Positions 45,701-52,899 of a stretch of 64,000 nucleotides of DNA are shown piece after piece. Where the stretch lies: positions 124,001 through 188,000 of the forward strand of contig NZ_JAMXSB010000003.1 of assembly GCF_024124665.1 (NCBI RefSeq). The letters run 5' to 3'. The stretch is from Pleionea sp. CnH1-48. Its GTDB lineage: Bacteria; Pseudomonadota; Gammaproteobacteria; Enterobacterales; Kangiellaceae. Under the pieces are notes generated by a model. The model did not search any database, was not told where the DNA came from, and was given only the letters and a program-made list of their open reading frames with translations. Numbering within the stretch: the first letter of the stretch is position 1; every line of letters begins with the position of its first letter. The position numbers and the translations under genes were made by a program.

Positions 45701-47847
45701 TACTTCACCACTATAAAATCATACAACTTAGAGCTGGTATCATTAATCATTGCTTGCAGTTGCGCAGGATTACTTATACGCAGATTACTTTTCATAGAGT
45801 CACTCATTGCATCCCAGATTTGACCCGCATTATTTGATAATACATGCTTCATCTCGCCTTTGACCGCATTAACATCCGGTGTTTTTAAACTGTTGAAGAC
45901 ATACTGCATATCACCAATGGAGTCAGACGTTCTAAAATATTCCGCTAATTGTCTACCAGAGATATTTTTGATACCACCTAAACTCCAGCTTTTCAGCTCA
46001 ACAAACTTAGGTTGACCACTCACCATTTCAATATCAAAACGACAACGGGTACATTGCACACCATCTCCAGAGAACTCATAGTCAAATCCAGCAATGGCTC
46101 TCGTATTACCTCGGGAGTATTCTAACATATGACTCAAACCATCCTGCATAGAGAAAGCAGGATTTTTCATATCGGTCATAACTCGATCAAAACCAGGTGT
46201 GTTGGAATGATTTTTAACAAACTGCTGAACATTTTCCAGGTGCCTGGTTAGACTCACCAGATTTGTAGCATTCCCAACTGGATTTTTAACCGCATCCATA
46301 ATACGAGCTAAATCATCGGCTCCATTAGGTAGCTTACCCATAAAGTCAGCGTCTAGCATCATATTATCCAATTGACGCAGAGTGCCAATGTTCAAGCGGA
46401 TCTGAGGACGTCCTGCGGCAACAACCCAAGCATCAGCTAAACGACCATCAGGCGAATTTTTCATAGCATCCAATAAATCTGGGTTTGCATCTAAATCGGC
46501 TTCTAATGTCGCTCTAAGATTTTCGGGCACACGATTTAATATTGCTGTAACTGACACACCAAAACTTACATCGCAGGCATCATTCGAGTTGTGCACCCAC
46601 AAACCAAACTCAGAAACAAAGTAAGTATGATCATCCGCAACAGTTAAGTTGAATACATTCAAAGGACTGTTAATACGATCTGTTGCAGTAATAACAACAT
46701 CACCATCCGCTACTGCTACCGCGTTTCCAGTTTTCAACTCTTGTGCTTGAGTCCAACCTTCACCCTGCAACCAGAATGGGTGCTCCTCGGTTACCTTAAT
46801 TTGATTGTAACCGACTGCAATATTGTAATAATAGGGTGCTCGACGATTATGAAGCTTAGTAATAGGTTTATAGTGGTCCTCTTGAGTCTGTGAATTTCTA
46901 GATAGAACCAAATCACCCACTTTCAAGGATTCAATCGGCAGCAACCCATCACGAGTCCAAACTAATGTATCACCCGAGAATGAAGAACAACCGTTTACAT
47001 CTGTACGATCATTATCTGGAACTCTGCGAGACAAATGGGCTAATTTAGGAACCAAGCGTCCTAAAGCAGCAGGACTTACCCACTCACCAATCACTTTACC
47101 TTTATCGTAAGCCGAACCATGAACCAAAGCCGTTAAATCTTTACCAATTTCATCCATGATGATCTGGAAAGTTTCTTCAGTATCAGTAACTAGCGCTTTA
47201 CCTAATGCAATTAGGTTAGAAACAGTTTCAATTGGATGAGTGATCATGTGCCAAAGATCTTTACCTTGCTGCACAAGGCCGTCCCACATCCCTTCAGCAA
47301 AATCAACGAGATCACCAACGGTTAGAATGGAATCGCTGCTATCGTCATCCCCATTGCCAGTACCGTCACCATCTCCGTTGCCACCGCCGTCACCGCCGCC
47401 GGAGCCATCACCGTCACCATCTCCAGAACCTCCGCTTCCGCCAGAGCCTCCACCGTTACCGGAACCATCACCGTCGCCGTTTCCGTTACCAGAACCATCT
47501 CCATTACCGGAGCCATCACCAGAACCGTCGCCATTTCCGTTGCCAGAGCCGTCGCCATCTCCGTTTCCATTGCCAGAGCCATCTCCGTTACCACCTGAGC
47601 CACCGGATCCGCCTCCGCCATTAGAACCACCACCGCCGTTAGAGCCACTACCATTACCATAGTCAGCTGGATGACCACTTAACTCTTGAGCAATTTTTCC
47701 ACCATGCTTTCTTACTTCATCTCCATACTGCGTGTAAGAAAAGATCGAAAAAATTGAAATCGTGGCAACCGTAATTACAAACTCTTTGATACTCGCACCG
47801 GTTATGCGAGAAAAACGACTTTTTTGGACAGGCTTAGAGTTTTTCAT
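45700..47847 (-). CDS. Flp-pilin/HINT/nuclease polymorphic toxin (pilin-toxin fusion)
   Basis: The product is 715 residues. Residues 12-60 are a Flp pilin: processing site ITG|ASIKEF (Gly17, Glu22 at +5, Phe23 at +6), a membrane helix and YGDEVRKHGGKIAQELSG. They align gap-free with the major pilin encoded at 60827. Residues 64-172 are almost only Gly, Asn, Asp and Ser. Residues 173-285 are a helical pre-toxin region (FAEGMWDGLVQQGKDLWHMI). Residues 287-420 are a HINT domain: Cys287 in CSSFSGDTLVW, EEHPFW near 354, ending VHN|S. Residues 421-715 form the probable toxin, with CTRC (599-602), FDIEM and FVELKSWS (Glu617, Lys619) as a PD-(D/E)XK-like site. I infer release of a nuclease by HINT cleavage after delivery through the Tad pilus. 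The TAATG overlap couples it to the propeller gene. Confidence 0.85.
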   Translation of the reverse strand: MKNSKPVQKSRFSRITGASIKEFVITVATISIFSIFSYTQYGDEVRKHGGKIAQELSGHPADYGNGSGSNGGGGSNGGGGSGGSGGNGDGSGNGNGDGDGSGNGNGDGSGDGSGNGDGSGNGNGDGDGSGNGGGSGGSGGSGDGDGDGSGGGDGGGNGDGDGTGNGDDDSSDSILTVGDLVDFAEGMWDGLVQQGKDLWHMITHPIETVSNLIALGKALVTDTEETFQIIMDEIGKDLTALVHGSAYDKGKVIGEWVSPAALGRLVPKLAHLSRRVPDNDRTDVNGCSSFSGDTLVWTRDGLLPIESLKVGDLVLSRNSQTQEDHYKPITKLHNRRAPYYYNIAVGYNQIKVTEEHPFWLQGEGWTQAQELKTGNAVAVADGDVVITATDRINSPLNVFNLTVADDHTYFVSEFGLWVHNSNDACDVSFGVSVTAILNRVPENLRATLEADLDANPDLLDAMKNSPDGRLADAWVVAAGRPQIRLNIGTLRQLDNMMLDADFMGKLPNGADDLARIMDAVKNPVGNATNLVSLTRHLENVQQFVKNHSNTPGFDRVMTDMKNPAFSMQDGLSHMLEYSRGNTRAIAGFDYEFSGDGVQCTRCRFDIEMVSGQPKFVELKSWSLGGIKNISGRQLAEYFRTSDSIGDMQYVFNSLKTPDVNAVKGEMKHVLSNNAGQIWDAMSDSMKSNLRISNPAQLQAMINDTSSKLYDFIVVK
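47332..47658 (-). repeat. Low-complexity Gly/Asn/Asp/Ser-coding repeat
   Basis: About 327 bases inside the pilin-toxin gene encode residues 64-172. They consist of imperfect short repeats of GGN, GAC/GAT, AAT and TCN codons, giving motifs such as GDGSGNGNG several times. Because the repeats are in frame, slippage by multiples of three would change linker length without breaking the protein. Long open frames in the other five frames here are artefacts of this composition. Confidence 0.85.
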
Positions 47848-47873
47848 TTAACTTTTCCTCAAAATTAAGTCCA

Positions 47874-48443
47874 TTACGCATCTGTTTTTAAAGAAGATGG
47901 AAAACGAATATTTTTCCATGTTCTATCGAGTACAGGTTGCAAATGAGCCATCTTGCCTGGCTCAGTAAATGCCATAAACAAAAACATCGTGTTATCGGGC
48001 GAACGGCCAACCCAAACCGTCATATCTTTTCGGTATTCATTTAAGCCAGTAGTGAAGGTGGAACGAAATCCCTCCATCTCGCCCAAACTAACCGAAACCA
48101 ACTTTCCAACTGATTGTTCAGAGACACCAAAATTCTTGGCTATCGATTCAATGACTCCCATAGAAAAAGCATTGAATGCCATGGGATGCTCTGGGACTGT
48201 CTCTTCAACAAAATGCTGAGCTTGAATGATAGCTTTAGGGTAATAGTATTCGGGAGAAACAGCTTCAAACACCTCAGGCATAGAATCGCCTTTCTTTATT
48301 GACCAGTTCCATAAAGGATCATCGTCAATAGGAATAAGGAATGACTTCATATCAATGTAGTCAATACCACGAGACTGAACCGGTGGCTTAGCCAATGCGC
48401 AAAAGCAGCATAGCAAAGCAACAAAGCTGATTAACGCCTTCAC
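47874..48443 (-). CDS. Secreted protein of unknown function in the Tad/toxin operon
   Basis: The product is about 189 residues from a GTG at 48443 that overlaps the TGA of the previous small gene (GTGA). This start gives a clean signal peptide MKALISFVALLCCFCALA, while an upstream ATG at 48491 would not. The mature part has DYIDMKSFLIP, PEYYYPKAII, KLVSVSLGEMEGF and a C-terminal strand pattern MTVWVGRSPDNTMFLFMAF...VLDRTWKNIRF. The latter loosely recalls PsbP/DcrB-like periplasmic proteins. I do not recognise a specific family. Its place immediately before the pilin-toxin suggests a periplasmic helper for it or for the pilus. Confidence 0.7.
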   Translation of the reverse strand: MKALISFVALLCCFCALAKPPVQSRGIDYIDMKSFLIPIDDDPLWNWSIKKGDSMPEVFEAVSPEYYYPKAIIQAQHFVEETVPEHPMAFNAFSMGVIESIAKNFGVSEQSVGKLVSVSLGEMEGFRSTFTTGLNEYRKDMTVWVGRSPDNTMFLFMAFTEPGKMAHLQPVLDRTWKNIRFPSSLKTDA

Positions 48444-48634
48444 ACGGATGCTCCCATAGGCGCTAAAAACGGAATAAGGAAAATAGCCCATACGGCGGCC
48501 ATTCCTCGGTAAGAATGCAAACGCTTTCTTAGCAACTCCAACTTAAAACGGCTAAAGATAAGCACAATGAGTGCAATCAATAAATAGGCAAATAAAAATC
48601 GACCTATTAATAATCCAACGGATGCAGAAAACAT
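48440..48634 (-). CDS. Small two-helix membrane protein
   Basis: This is a 64-residue protein with two hydrophobic stretches (about residues 5-27 and 46-62) separated by a basic loop (RFKLELLRKRLHSYR). It overlaps the next secreted-protein gene as GTGA and follows the OmpA-like gene by 37 bases, which supports it being real. Size and topology would fit a small inner-membrane accessory of the pilus. No family is recognised. Confidence 0.6.
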   Translation of the reverse strand: MFSASVGLLIGRFLFAYLLIALIVLIFSRFKLELLRKRLHSYRGMAAVWAIFLIPFLAPMGASV

Positions 48635-48671
48635 AACTCCCCTCCCCTATAATTCTCTGAGCTTTCCTTTA

Positions 48672-49607
48672 CTACAGCTGTATGAGTTCAACTCTACGAT
48701 TTAAAGCTCGGCCATTCTCATCACTGTTTGAAGTCAATGGCGACATAGGCCCCACACCATTAAACTTTATCCGAGCCTGATCCACGCCATATTTACTAAT
48801 CAGTTCTTTAACCACCGACTCAGCACGCTTTTTTGATAGCGACATGTTATAGCTGACACCACCTACGTTATCGGTATGGCCTACCACCATAAAATTCATT
48901 CCAGTGTTTTGAGCGATCACATCACGCATCTCTTTTAAAGCTAAAGAAGACTCTTTTTTAAGCTCACTGGAATCTGTCGCAAAATAAATTCCGTTAACAA
49001 TGACGCGACCGTCTTTTTCAAGGGTTCTGGCCATCTCTTTTGCTTTAATTACAACATCAAACTTATGATTAACTGGCTCAGAAATGATATCGATCATAGC
49101 TCTCGACTGCCCATCAATTTCATTAACATAAAATGAAACATAGTCGATTTTGGTATCACCCTTTACTACCTTACGTGCCGATACAAAATATTGAAATCCA
49201 GTGTGCTCTCCAACTAAATCCGTTAAATAAAGCTGCCAGCCTTCTACATTACCGCAACGCTCACCAGCACACCAAAACATTTCCTCGTAGCCTTGTGCTT
49301 CCAAACTTTTGCGTACTTGCTCAAAAATATTTACCGGACTTTGATTTACTGGGTAGTCAAAAATTTCTCTTACGATCTCACCAGATAAAAAGTTCGCAGA
49401 CGATACACGGTATCCTTTACTGTGAAGGTCGGTATCTTCCTCTTGAAACTCAATGGGTCCGGTGATCAACATATAGTTGTCTTGAACACGATGCCACTTG
49501 CGAAACAGCTCAGCTTTCTGGCCAATATGAATCATGCTGGAGTCTGCCGATAAGGCACTACTCGACAATAATAAAAAAATACCTGATAAGGCCAAAATAC
49601 GAAACAT
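48672..49607 (-). CDS. DUF4892/OmpA outer-membrane protein (copy 1)
   Basis: The product is 311 residues with signal peptide MFRILALSGIFLLLSSSALSA. The N-terminal half contains MFWCAGERCG near residue 110, a cysteine pattern of DUF4892. The C-terminal third is an OmpA peptidoglycan-binding domain: NGIYFATDSSEL, FMVVGHTDNVGG, SLSKKRAESV and NRRVEL. It probably ties the Tad machinery to the cell wall or outer membrane, in the way TadN-like or OmpA proteins accompany secretins. A second protein with the same layout and length is encoded at the head of the operon (61144-62067). Confidence 0.82.
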   Translation of the reverse strand: MFRILALSGIFLLLSSSALSADSSMIHIGQKAELFRKWHRVQDNYMLITGPIEFQEEDTDLHSKGYRVSSANFLSGEIVREIFDYPVNQSPVNIFEQVRKSLEAQGYEEMFWCAGERCGNVEGWQLYLTDLVGEHTGFQYFVSARKVVKGDTKIDYVSFYVNEIDGQSRAMIDIISEPVNHKFDVVIKAKEMARTLEKDGRVIVNGIYFATDSSELKKESSLALKEMRDVIAQNTGMNFMVVGHTDNVGGVSYNMSLSKKRAESVVKELISKYGVDQARIKFNGVGPMSPLTSNSDENGRALNRRVELIQL

Positions 49608-49636
49608 TACTTCTGCTCCCTGTCTTTCTTGTCAAT

Positions 49637-50368
49637 TTACCACTGAATAATTGGGCTCTGCATTCTCACAACCGCATGAGAAGACAAAGCAAGATAATTC
49701 CCACCTGTTGCAACACCTAAAGCGTTACACGCCATTTGTTCCCGAGAAGGCTGAAACCACGGCGTTCGTCGTTCAAAACACCATCCACCGTTTACAACAC
49801 ACTGAATTAAATTTTTAATAATCGGAACCTTCATTTCATAACACCAATAAGTTTTTATCTTTAACAAATTGGCATCTTGGACAGAAATTTCCTTGCGGCC
49901 ACCTCCACTTAACTCCTCAGTTTGGGTAGAACGCGTAAGAAGGTGATCATTAGGAATAAACCACTGCTCCCTTGGACGCGACTGATGGTTAAATCTAATA
50001 AGACGTTTTACCTTAAATTTATTAAACATATCTCGAGTAGGATGAATAATCTCGACGGATCGCCTTATTCGATTTATTCCCACCTCAACAGCTCGCGCCG
50101 ACGCATAAGCTCTTCCTAGACCAGCAATACTACTATTACCCCGAACATAGAGCGGAGTCATATTCTTTGCCAAAGACTCTCTCATTTCACTGGAGCGAGC
50201 ATGATTCAAAGCCCCTGCTCTTGCTGCATCAAATGTAGCGGTATTTAGTGTGGCCTTTGCTCGATAAATATAAGTGAATTCAAAAATGCCGAATAGCAAT
50301 GCAAAAAATACAGGCATTATAATAATGAATTCAGTAATAGCCTGCCCGTTACTCGATCTCATAGTCAT
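49637..50368 (-). CDS. tadE: TadE-like pseudopilin
   Basis: This 243-residue protein has a prepilin site SSNG|QAITEFIII (Gly8, Glu at +5, Phe at +6), a single membrane helix to about residue 32 and the TadE signature FEFTYIYRAKATLNTATFDAARAGAL. The periplasmic part is longer than usual and carries several Cys (WCYEMK, IQCVVNGGWCFERRTPW) that could form disulfides. It would be processed by a prepilin peptidase and act as a minor pilin. It is 2 bases from tadD. Confidence 0.85.
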   Translation of the reverse strand: MTMRSSNGQAITEFIIIMPVFFALLFGIFEFTYIYRAKATLNTATFDAARAGALNHARSSEMRESLAKNMTPLYVRGNSSIAGLGRAYASARAVEVGINRIRRSVEIIHPTRDMFNKFKVKRLIRFNHQSRPREQWFIPNDHLLTRSTQTEELSGGGRKEISVQDANLLKIKTYWCYEMKVPIIKNLIQCVVNGGWCFERRTPWFQPSREQMACNALGVATGGNYLALSSHAVVRMQSPIIQW

Positions 50369-50370
50369 AC

Positions 50371-50823
50371 CTATCTTGTTTTTTCTCGCATTCGTTTTTC
50401 TAAGCGAGTGTGTAAATCAAGAAAATACACCTGGTGCTCAGATTCGACGGGCACCACTTTTTCTGCCGTCTCTAATACATCTACTGCTTGCTTTACTCTT
50501 GTCAACGCCAAGTTATACCATGCGCGACCATCTTCTTTGTCTAACTTGATCGCTTCATTGAAACATCTCACGGCTGCTTTATATCGCCCTTGACGCACAT
50601 AAATATTGCCCAGTTTTAACCATCCGTTCAGATATCCTGGTTTCTCTTTGGTAATGCCTAAAAATAATGTTTCAGCTTTATCCAGACGGGCTTCTTCATA
50701 AGCATGATTAGCCTCTTTGATTTTATCAATCAGCGATTCACCCTCAACATACCCCTTTGTCGTTGGCTTACCAGCGCATCCAGCTAAAATGCATACCAAA
50801 ACCAAAATACCAATAAACTTCAT
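50371..50823 (-). CDS. tadD: TadD-like TPR lipoprotein
   Basis: The product is 150 residues with signal peptide II (LVCILAGC, lipid Cys16). About three TPR helical repeats follow (AYEEARLDKAETLFLGI, GWLKLGNIYVRQGRYKAAV, AWYNLALTRVKQAVDVL). TadD proteins of Tad systems are TPR lipoproteins, thought to help secretin assembly at the outer membrane. It overlaps the DUF192 gene by 4 bases. Confidence 0.8.
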   Translation of the reverse strand: MKFIGILVLVCILAGCAGKPTTKGYVEGESLIDKIKEANHAYEEARLDKAETLFLGITKEKPGYLNGWLKLGNIYVRQGRYKAAVRCFNEAIKLDKEDGRAWYNLALTRVKQAVDVLETAEKVVPVESEHQVYFLDLHTRLEKRMREKTR

Positions 50824-51176
50824 TCCACTTCCTCTACTACCAATTTTTCGCCAAACACGATGTTTTGACTCTTAACAAAGCCATCTTTAAACTCAATCAC
50901 ATGCTTTGCATTCTTACTTGCTGCCATGCGATAGGGCTGTAAACTTTCAACAACCTTCACAACTTCATACTCTTCGTTCAAAAACACAATGTCCAAGGGT
51001 ATTTTCATACCAAACATGTGTATCGACGCACAGTCTTTAAAAAACATCCCCTCTTTAACGCCAAGCTCTGTACGACCCAGAAGACCTTTTGCCCTCTGCA
51101 AAAACGATGTCGGTGTCCAGACGCTATCGGCTATTAATCGGCCGTTTTCTCCCACTACAACACTTCTTTTCATCAC
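50820..51176 (-). CDS. DUF192 family protein
   Basis: This is a 118-residue protein with the DUF192 core: FLQRAKGLLGRTEL near residue 25, the FFKDCASIHMFGMKIPLDIVF block near 45-65 and the final HVIEFKDGF. There is no clear signal peptide here, although many homologues have one. DUF192 genes accompany Tad clusters in other bacteria, but the function is unknown. It follows tadC without a gap and overlaps tadD by 4 bases, so it is a true operon member. Confidence 0.82.
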   Translation of the reverse strand: MMKRSVVVGENGRLIADSVWTPTSFLQRAKGLLGRTELGVKEGMFFKDCASIHMFGMKIPLDIVFLNEEYEVVKVVESLQPYRMAASKNAKHVIEFKDGFVKSQNIVFGEKLVVEEVE

Positions 51177-52055
51177 TTACTTCATCACCTCAACCAACTG
51201 GGTAACGATGGGGAAAAACAAAATAATGAACGTTGTTGGAAAAATAAACATAACCAAAGGACCAACCAATTTAACAGGAGCCTGCATCGCCAGCTTTTCA
51301 GCTCGCTGAAAACGTTCCACTCGACGTTGGTCGGCCTGTATTCTCAAAGTAACGCCAACCGATGCTCCTGATTTTTCCGCCTGAGCCAAAGCAGCGACCA
51401 AGTTTGAAATTTCCTTGATATCTAGCCGCTCAGCCATATTTCTTAAAGCACTTATTTTTCCAACGCCAGCTTTCATATCTCGCAAAACTTTTTGTAACTC
51501 AATATTCAGAGCCCCTTTAGGCCCTTTATCAACAGACTGAATCAACGCACCATTTAGATTCATACCAGCTTCTACCGCCATGGTAATAAAGTCCAAATAG
51601 ACAGGTAACATTCTGATGATTTCATGTTCACGCTTTTTACGCCTGTCACTCAAATTCAACTCAGGAAACACAAAACCAAAGGCAGCAAAGAAAACGGGCA
51701 CGATGCCAGGATCTTTTTCGAGCATGGCGAAACACCAATACACCATGACGCCAAAAATAATCGCAGAAACACACTGCAAACCAAAAAACTGTTGCGGAGA
51801 AAGCAAATAACCAAGACCAGAACGTTGAAGCTTAATTTTGCTTTTTTCTATGTATTCAACATTAAGCCTCTCACCGATGTGATGAGCGAACAAAGTTACC
51901 ACAGGCCAGATTAATTTCATCAAGGGAGGTAAGGGGTCCATATACTCCCGATCATCTTCAGGCAACTGCTCTTTTATCTGATGAACAGACACTACGAACA
52001 TCAGAACAGCCATTCCTATAAGTACAGCGATTATTATTGCTAAATTCTCAAACAT
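51177..52055 (-). CDS. tadC: Tad inner-membrane platform protein TadC
   Basis: This 292-residue T2SSF-domain protein has membrane segments at about residues 5-25, 90-130 and 265-290. The core DFITMAVEAGMNLNGALIQ, the MAERLDIKEISNLVAALAQ stretch and RRVERFQRAEKLAMQAPVKL are typical of TadC. With TadB it forms the inner-membrane platform that converts TadA ATPase work into pilin assembly. Its start overlaps the tadB stop by 8 bases. Confidence 0.9.
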   Translation of the reverse strand: MFENLAIIIAVLIGMAVLMFVVSVHQIKEQLPEDDREYMDPLPPLMKLIWPVVTLFAHHIGERLNVEYIEKSKIKLQRSGLGYLLSPQQFFGLQCVSAIIFGVMVYWCFAMLEKDPGIVPVFFAAFGFVFPELNLSDRRKKREHEIIRMLPVYLDFITMAVEAGMNLNGALIQSVDKGPKGALNIELQKVLRDMKAGVGKISALRNMAERLDIKEISNLVAALAQAEKSGASVGVTLRIQADQRRVERFQRAEKLAMQAPVKLVGPLVMFIFPTTFIILFFPIVTQLVEVMK

Positions 52056-52899
52056 CGATATTCACTATTTTTCTAATAAAGAAGTAACCCATGACTTCCA
52101 TCAGTACAACAATGGCGATTACGATCCACCCATACCATTTTTCCCACAGAAGCGACATCTGCTCTGGTTCCATTTGATAAAGCACCAGGCCAAGTAAAAT
52201 TGGCAATGCCGTCATAACAAAACCTTGAGCTCGCCCTTGAGCAGTCAACGCATCAATCTTGCCTTCCATTTCGATCTTGCGTCGCAACGTATCGGCTAGA
52301 CGTTCGAGTGTATCAGCAAGATTACCACCAATTTCTCGTGATATTTGCATACCCGAAATAACCAACTTTAGGTCCATCATAGGGATGCGTGTATAGATAT
52401 TGTTTAAAGCCTCATTAAAGTCAACGCCGACTCGAAGCTCTCGCAAAAACAAATCGAATTCCTGAGAAATGGGGCCAGTCTCTTCCATCACGACAGACTC
52501 AATCGCCTGGTTTAAGCTAGAGCCTGCTTTCATAGCCGTTGCTGAAGACTGCAACATGTCTGGCAATTGTTTGATGAAGGTTTCGTGTCGTTTTTTCTTT
52601 AGTACCTTGTACGAAATAGATGGGAAGAACCCCATAAGTACAGCAGCAATGATCGAAGGAACTAATGACTCAAACATCAAGAAAGCAAACAGAAAAGAAA
52701 TCACGATCAAAATGATATTAAAAATAAAGATCTTCTCTGGCTCAACAAACAAAAAGAGATCAGCAGCTCGAACTTTTGCCTGACTGGTAAAGTTTTCGCG
52801 ATAGCTAACAGCTGCTTTACTCAGCATCTGCCAACCGACATAAGTCAGCATCGCTGCAGTAAACGCAAATAATATGGCAACTAAAGTAATGACTGTCAT
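52048..52899 (-). CDS. tadB: Tad inner-membrane platform protein TadB
   Basis: This 283-residue T2SSF-domain protein has an N-terminal membrane helix, two more near residues 60-95 and one or two at the C-terminus. QLPDMLQSSATAMKAGSSLNQAIE, FDLFLRELRVGVDFNEAL and ISREIGGNLADTLERLADTLRR are TadB hallmarks. It overlaps tadA by 4 bases and tadC by 8, giving the usual tadA-tadB-tadC order. Confidence 0.9.
   Translation of the reverse strand: MTVITLVAILFAFTAAMLTYVGWQMLSKAAVSYRENFTSQAKVRAADLFLFVEPEKIFIFNIILIVISFLFAFLMFESLVPSIIAAVLMGFFPSISYKVLKKKRHETFIKQLPDMLQSSATAMKAGSSLNQAIESVVMEETGPISQEFDLFLRELRVGVDFNEALNNIYTRIPMMDLKLVISGMQISREIGGNLADTLERLADTLRRKIEMEGKIDALTAQGRAQGFVMTALPILLGLVLYQMEPEQMSLLWEKWYGWIVIAIVVLMEVMGYFFIRKIVNIDV

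Noticed and set aside
47240-47678. Open frames rich in Pro/Ser (plus strand) and in Met/Val/Ala (another minus frame) across the Gly-rich region
   Set aside because: They are by-products of the repetitive GGN/GAY/AAT/TCN codons of the toxin linker, have no ribosome site and no plausible protein composition.
45700-47847. Intein inserted in a pilus protein
   Set aside because: The HINT domain lies between a pilin/linker part and a toxin-like tip, with no endonuclease and no sign of a conserved host protein that would be restored by splicing; the polymorphic-toxin reading fits better.
45700-47847. Substrate of the rhombosortase at 30508
   Set aside because: Its Gly-rich stretch is internal and its C-terminus (LYDFIVVK) lacks a GlyGly-CTERM tail with membrane helix and basic end.
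48444-48491. Longer start (ATG at 48491) for the secreted protein at 47874
   Set aside because: It would overlap the small membrane protein by 52 bases and place 16 non-signal residues before a clean signal peptide; the GTG at 48443 with GTGA overlap is better.
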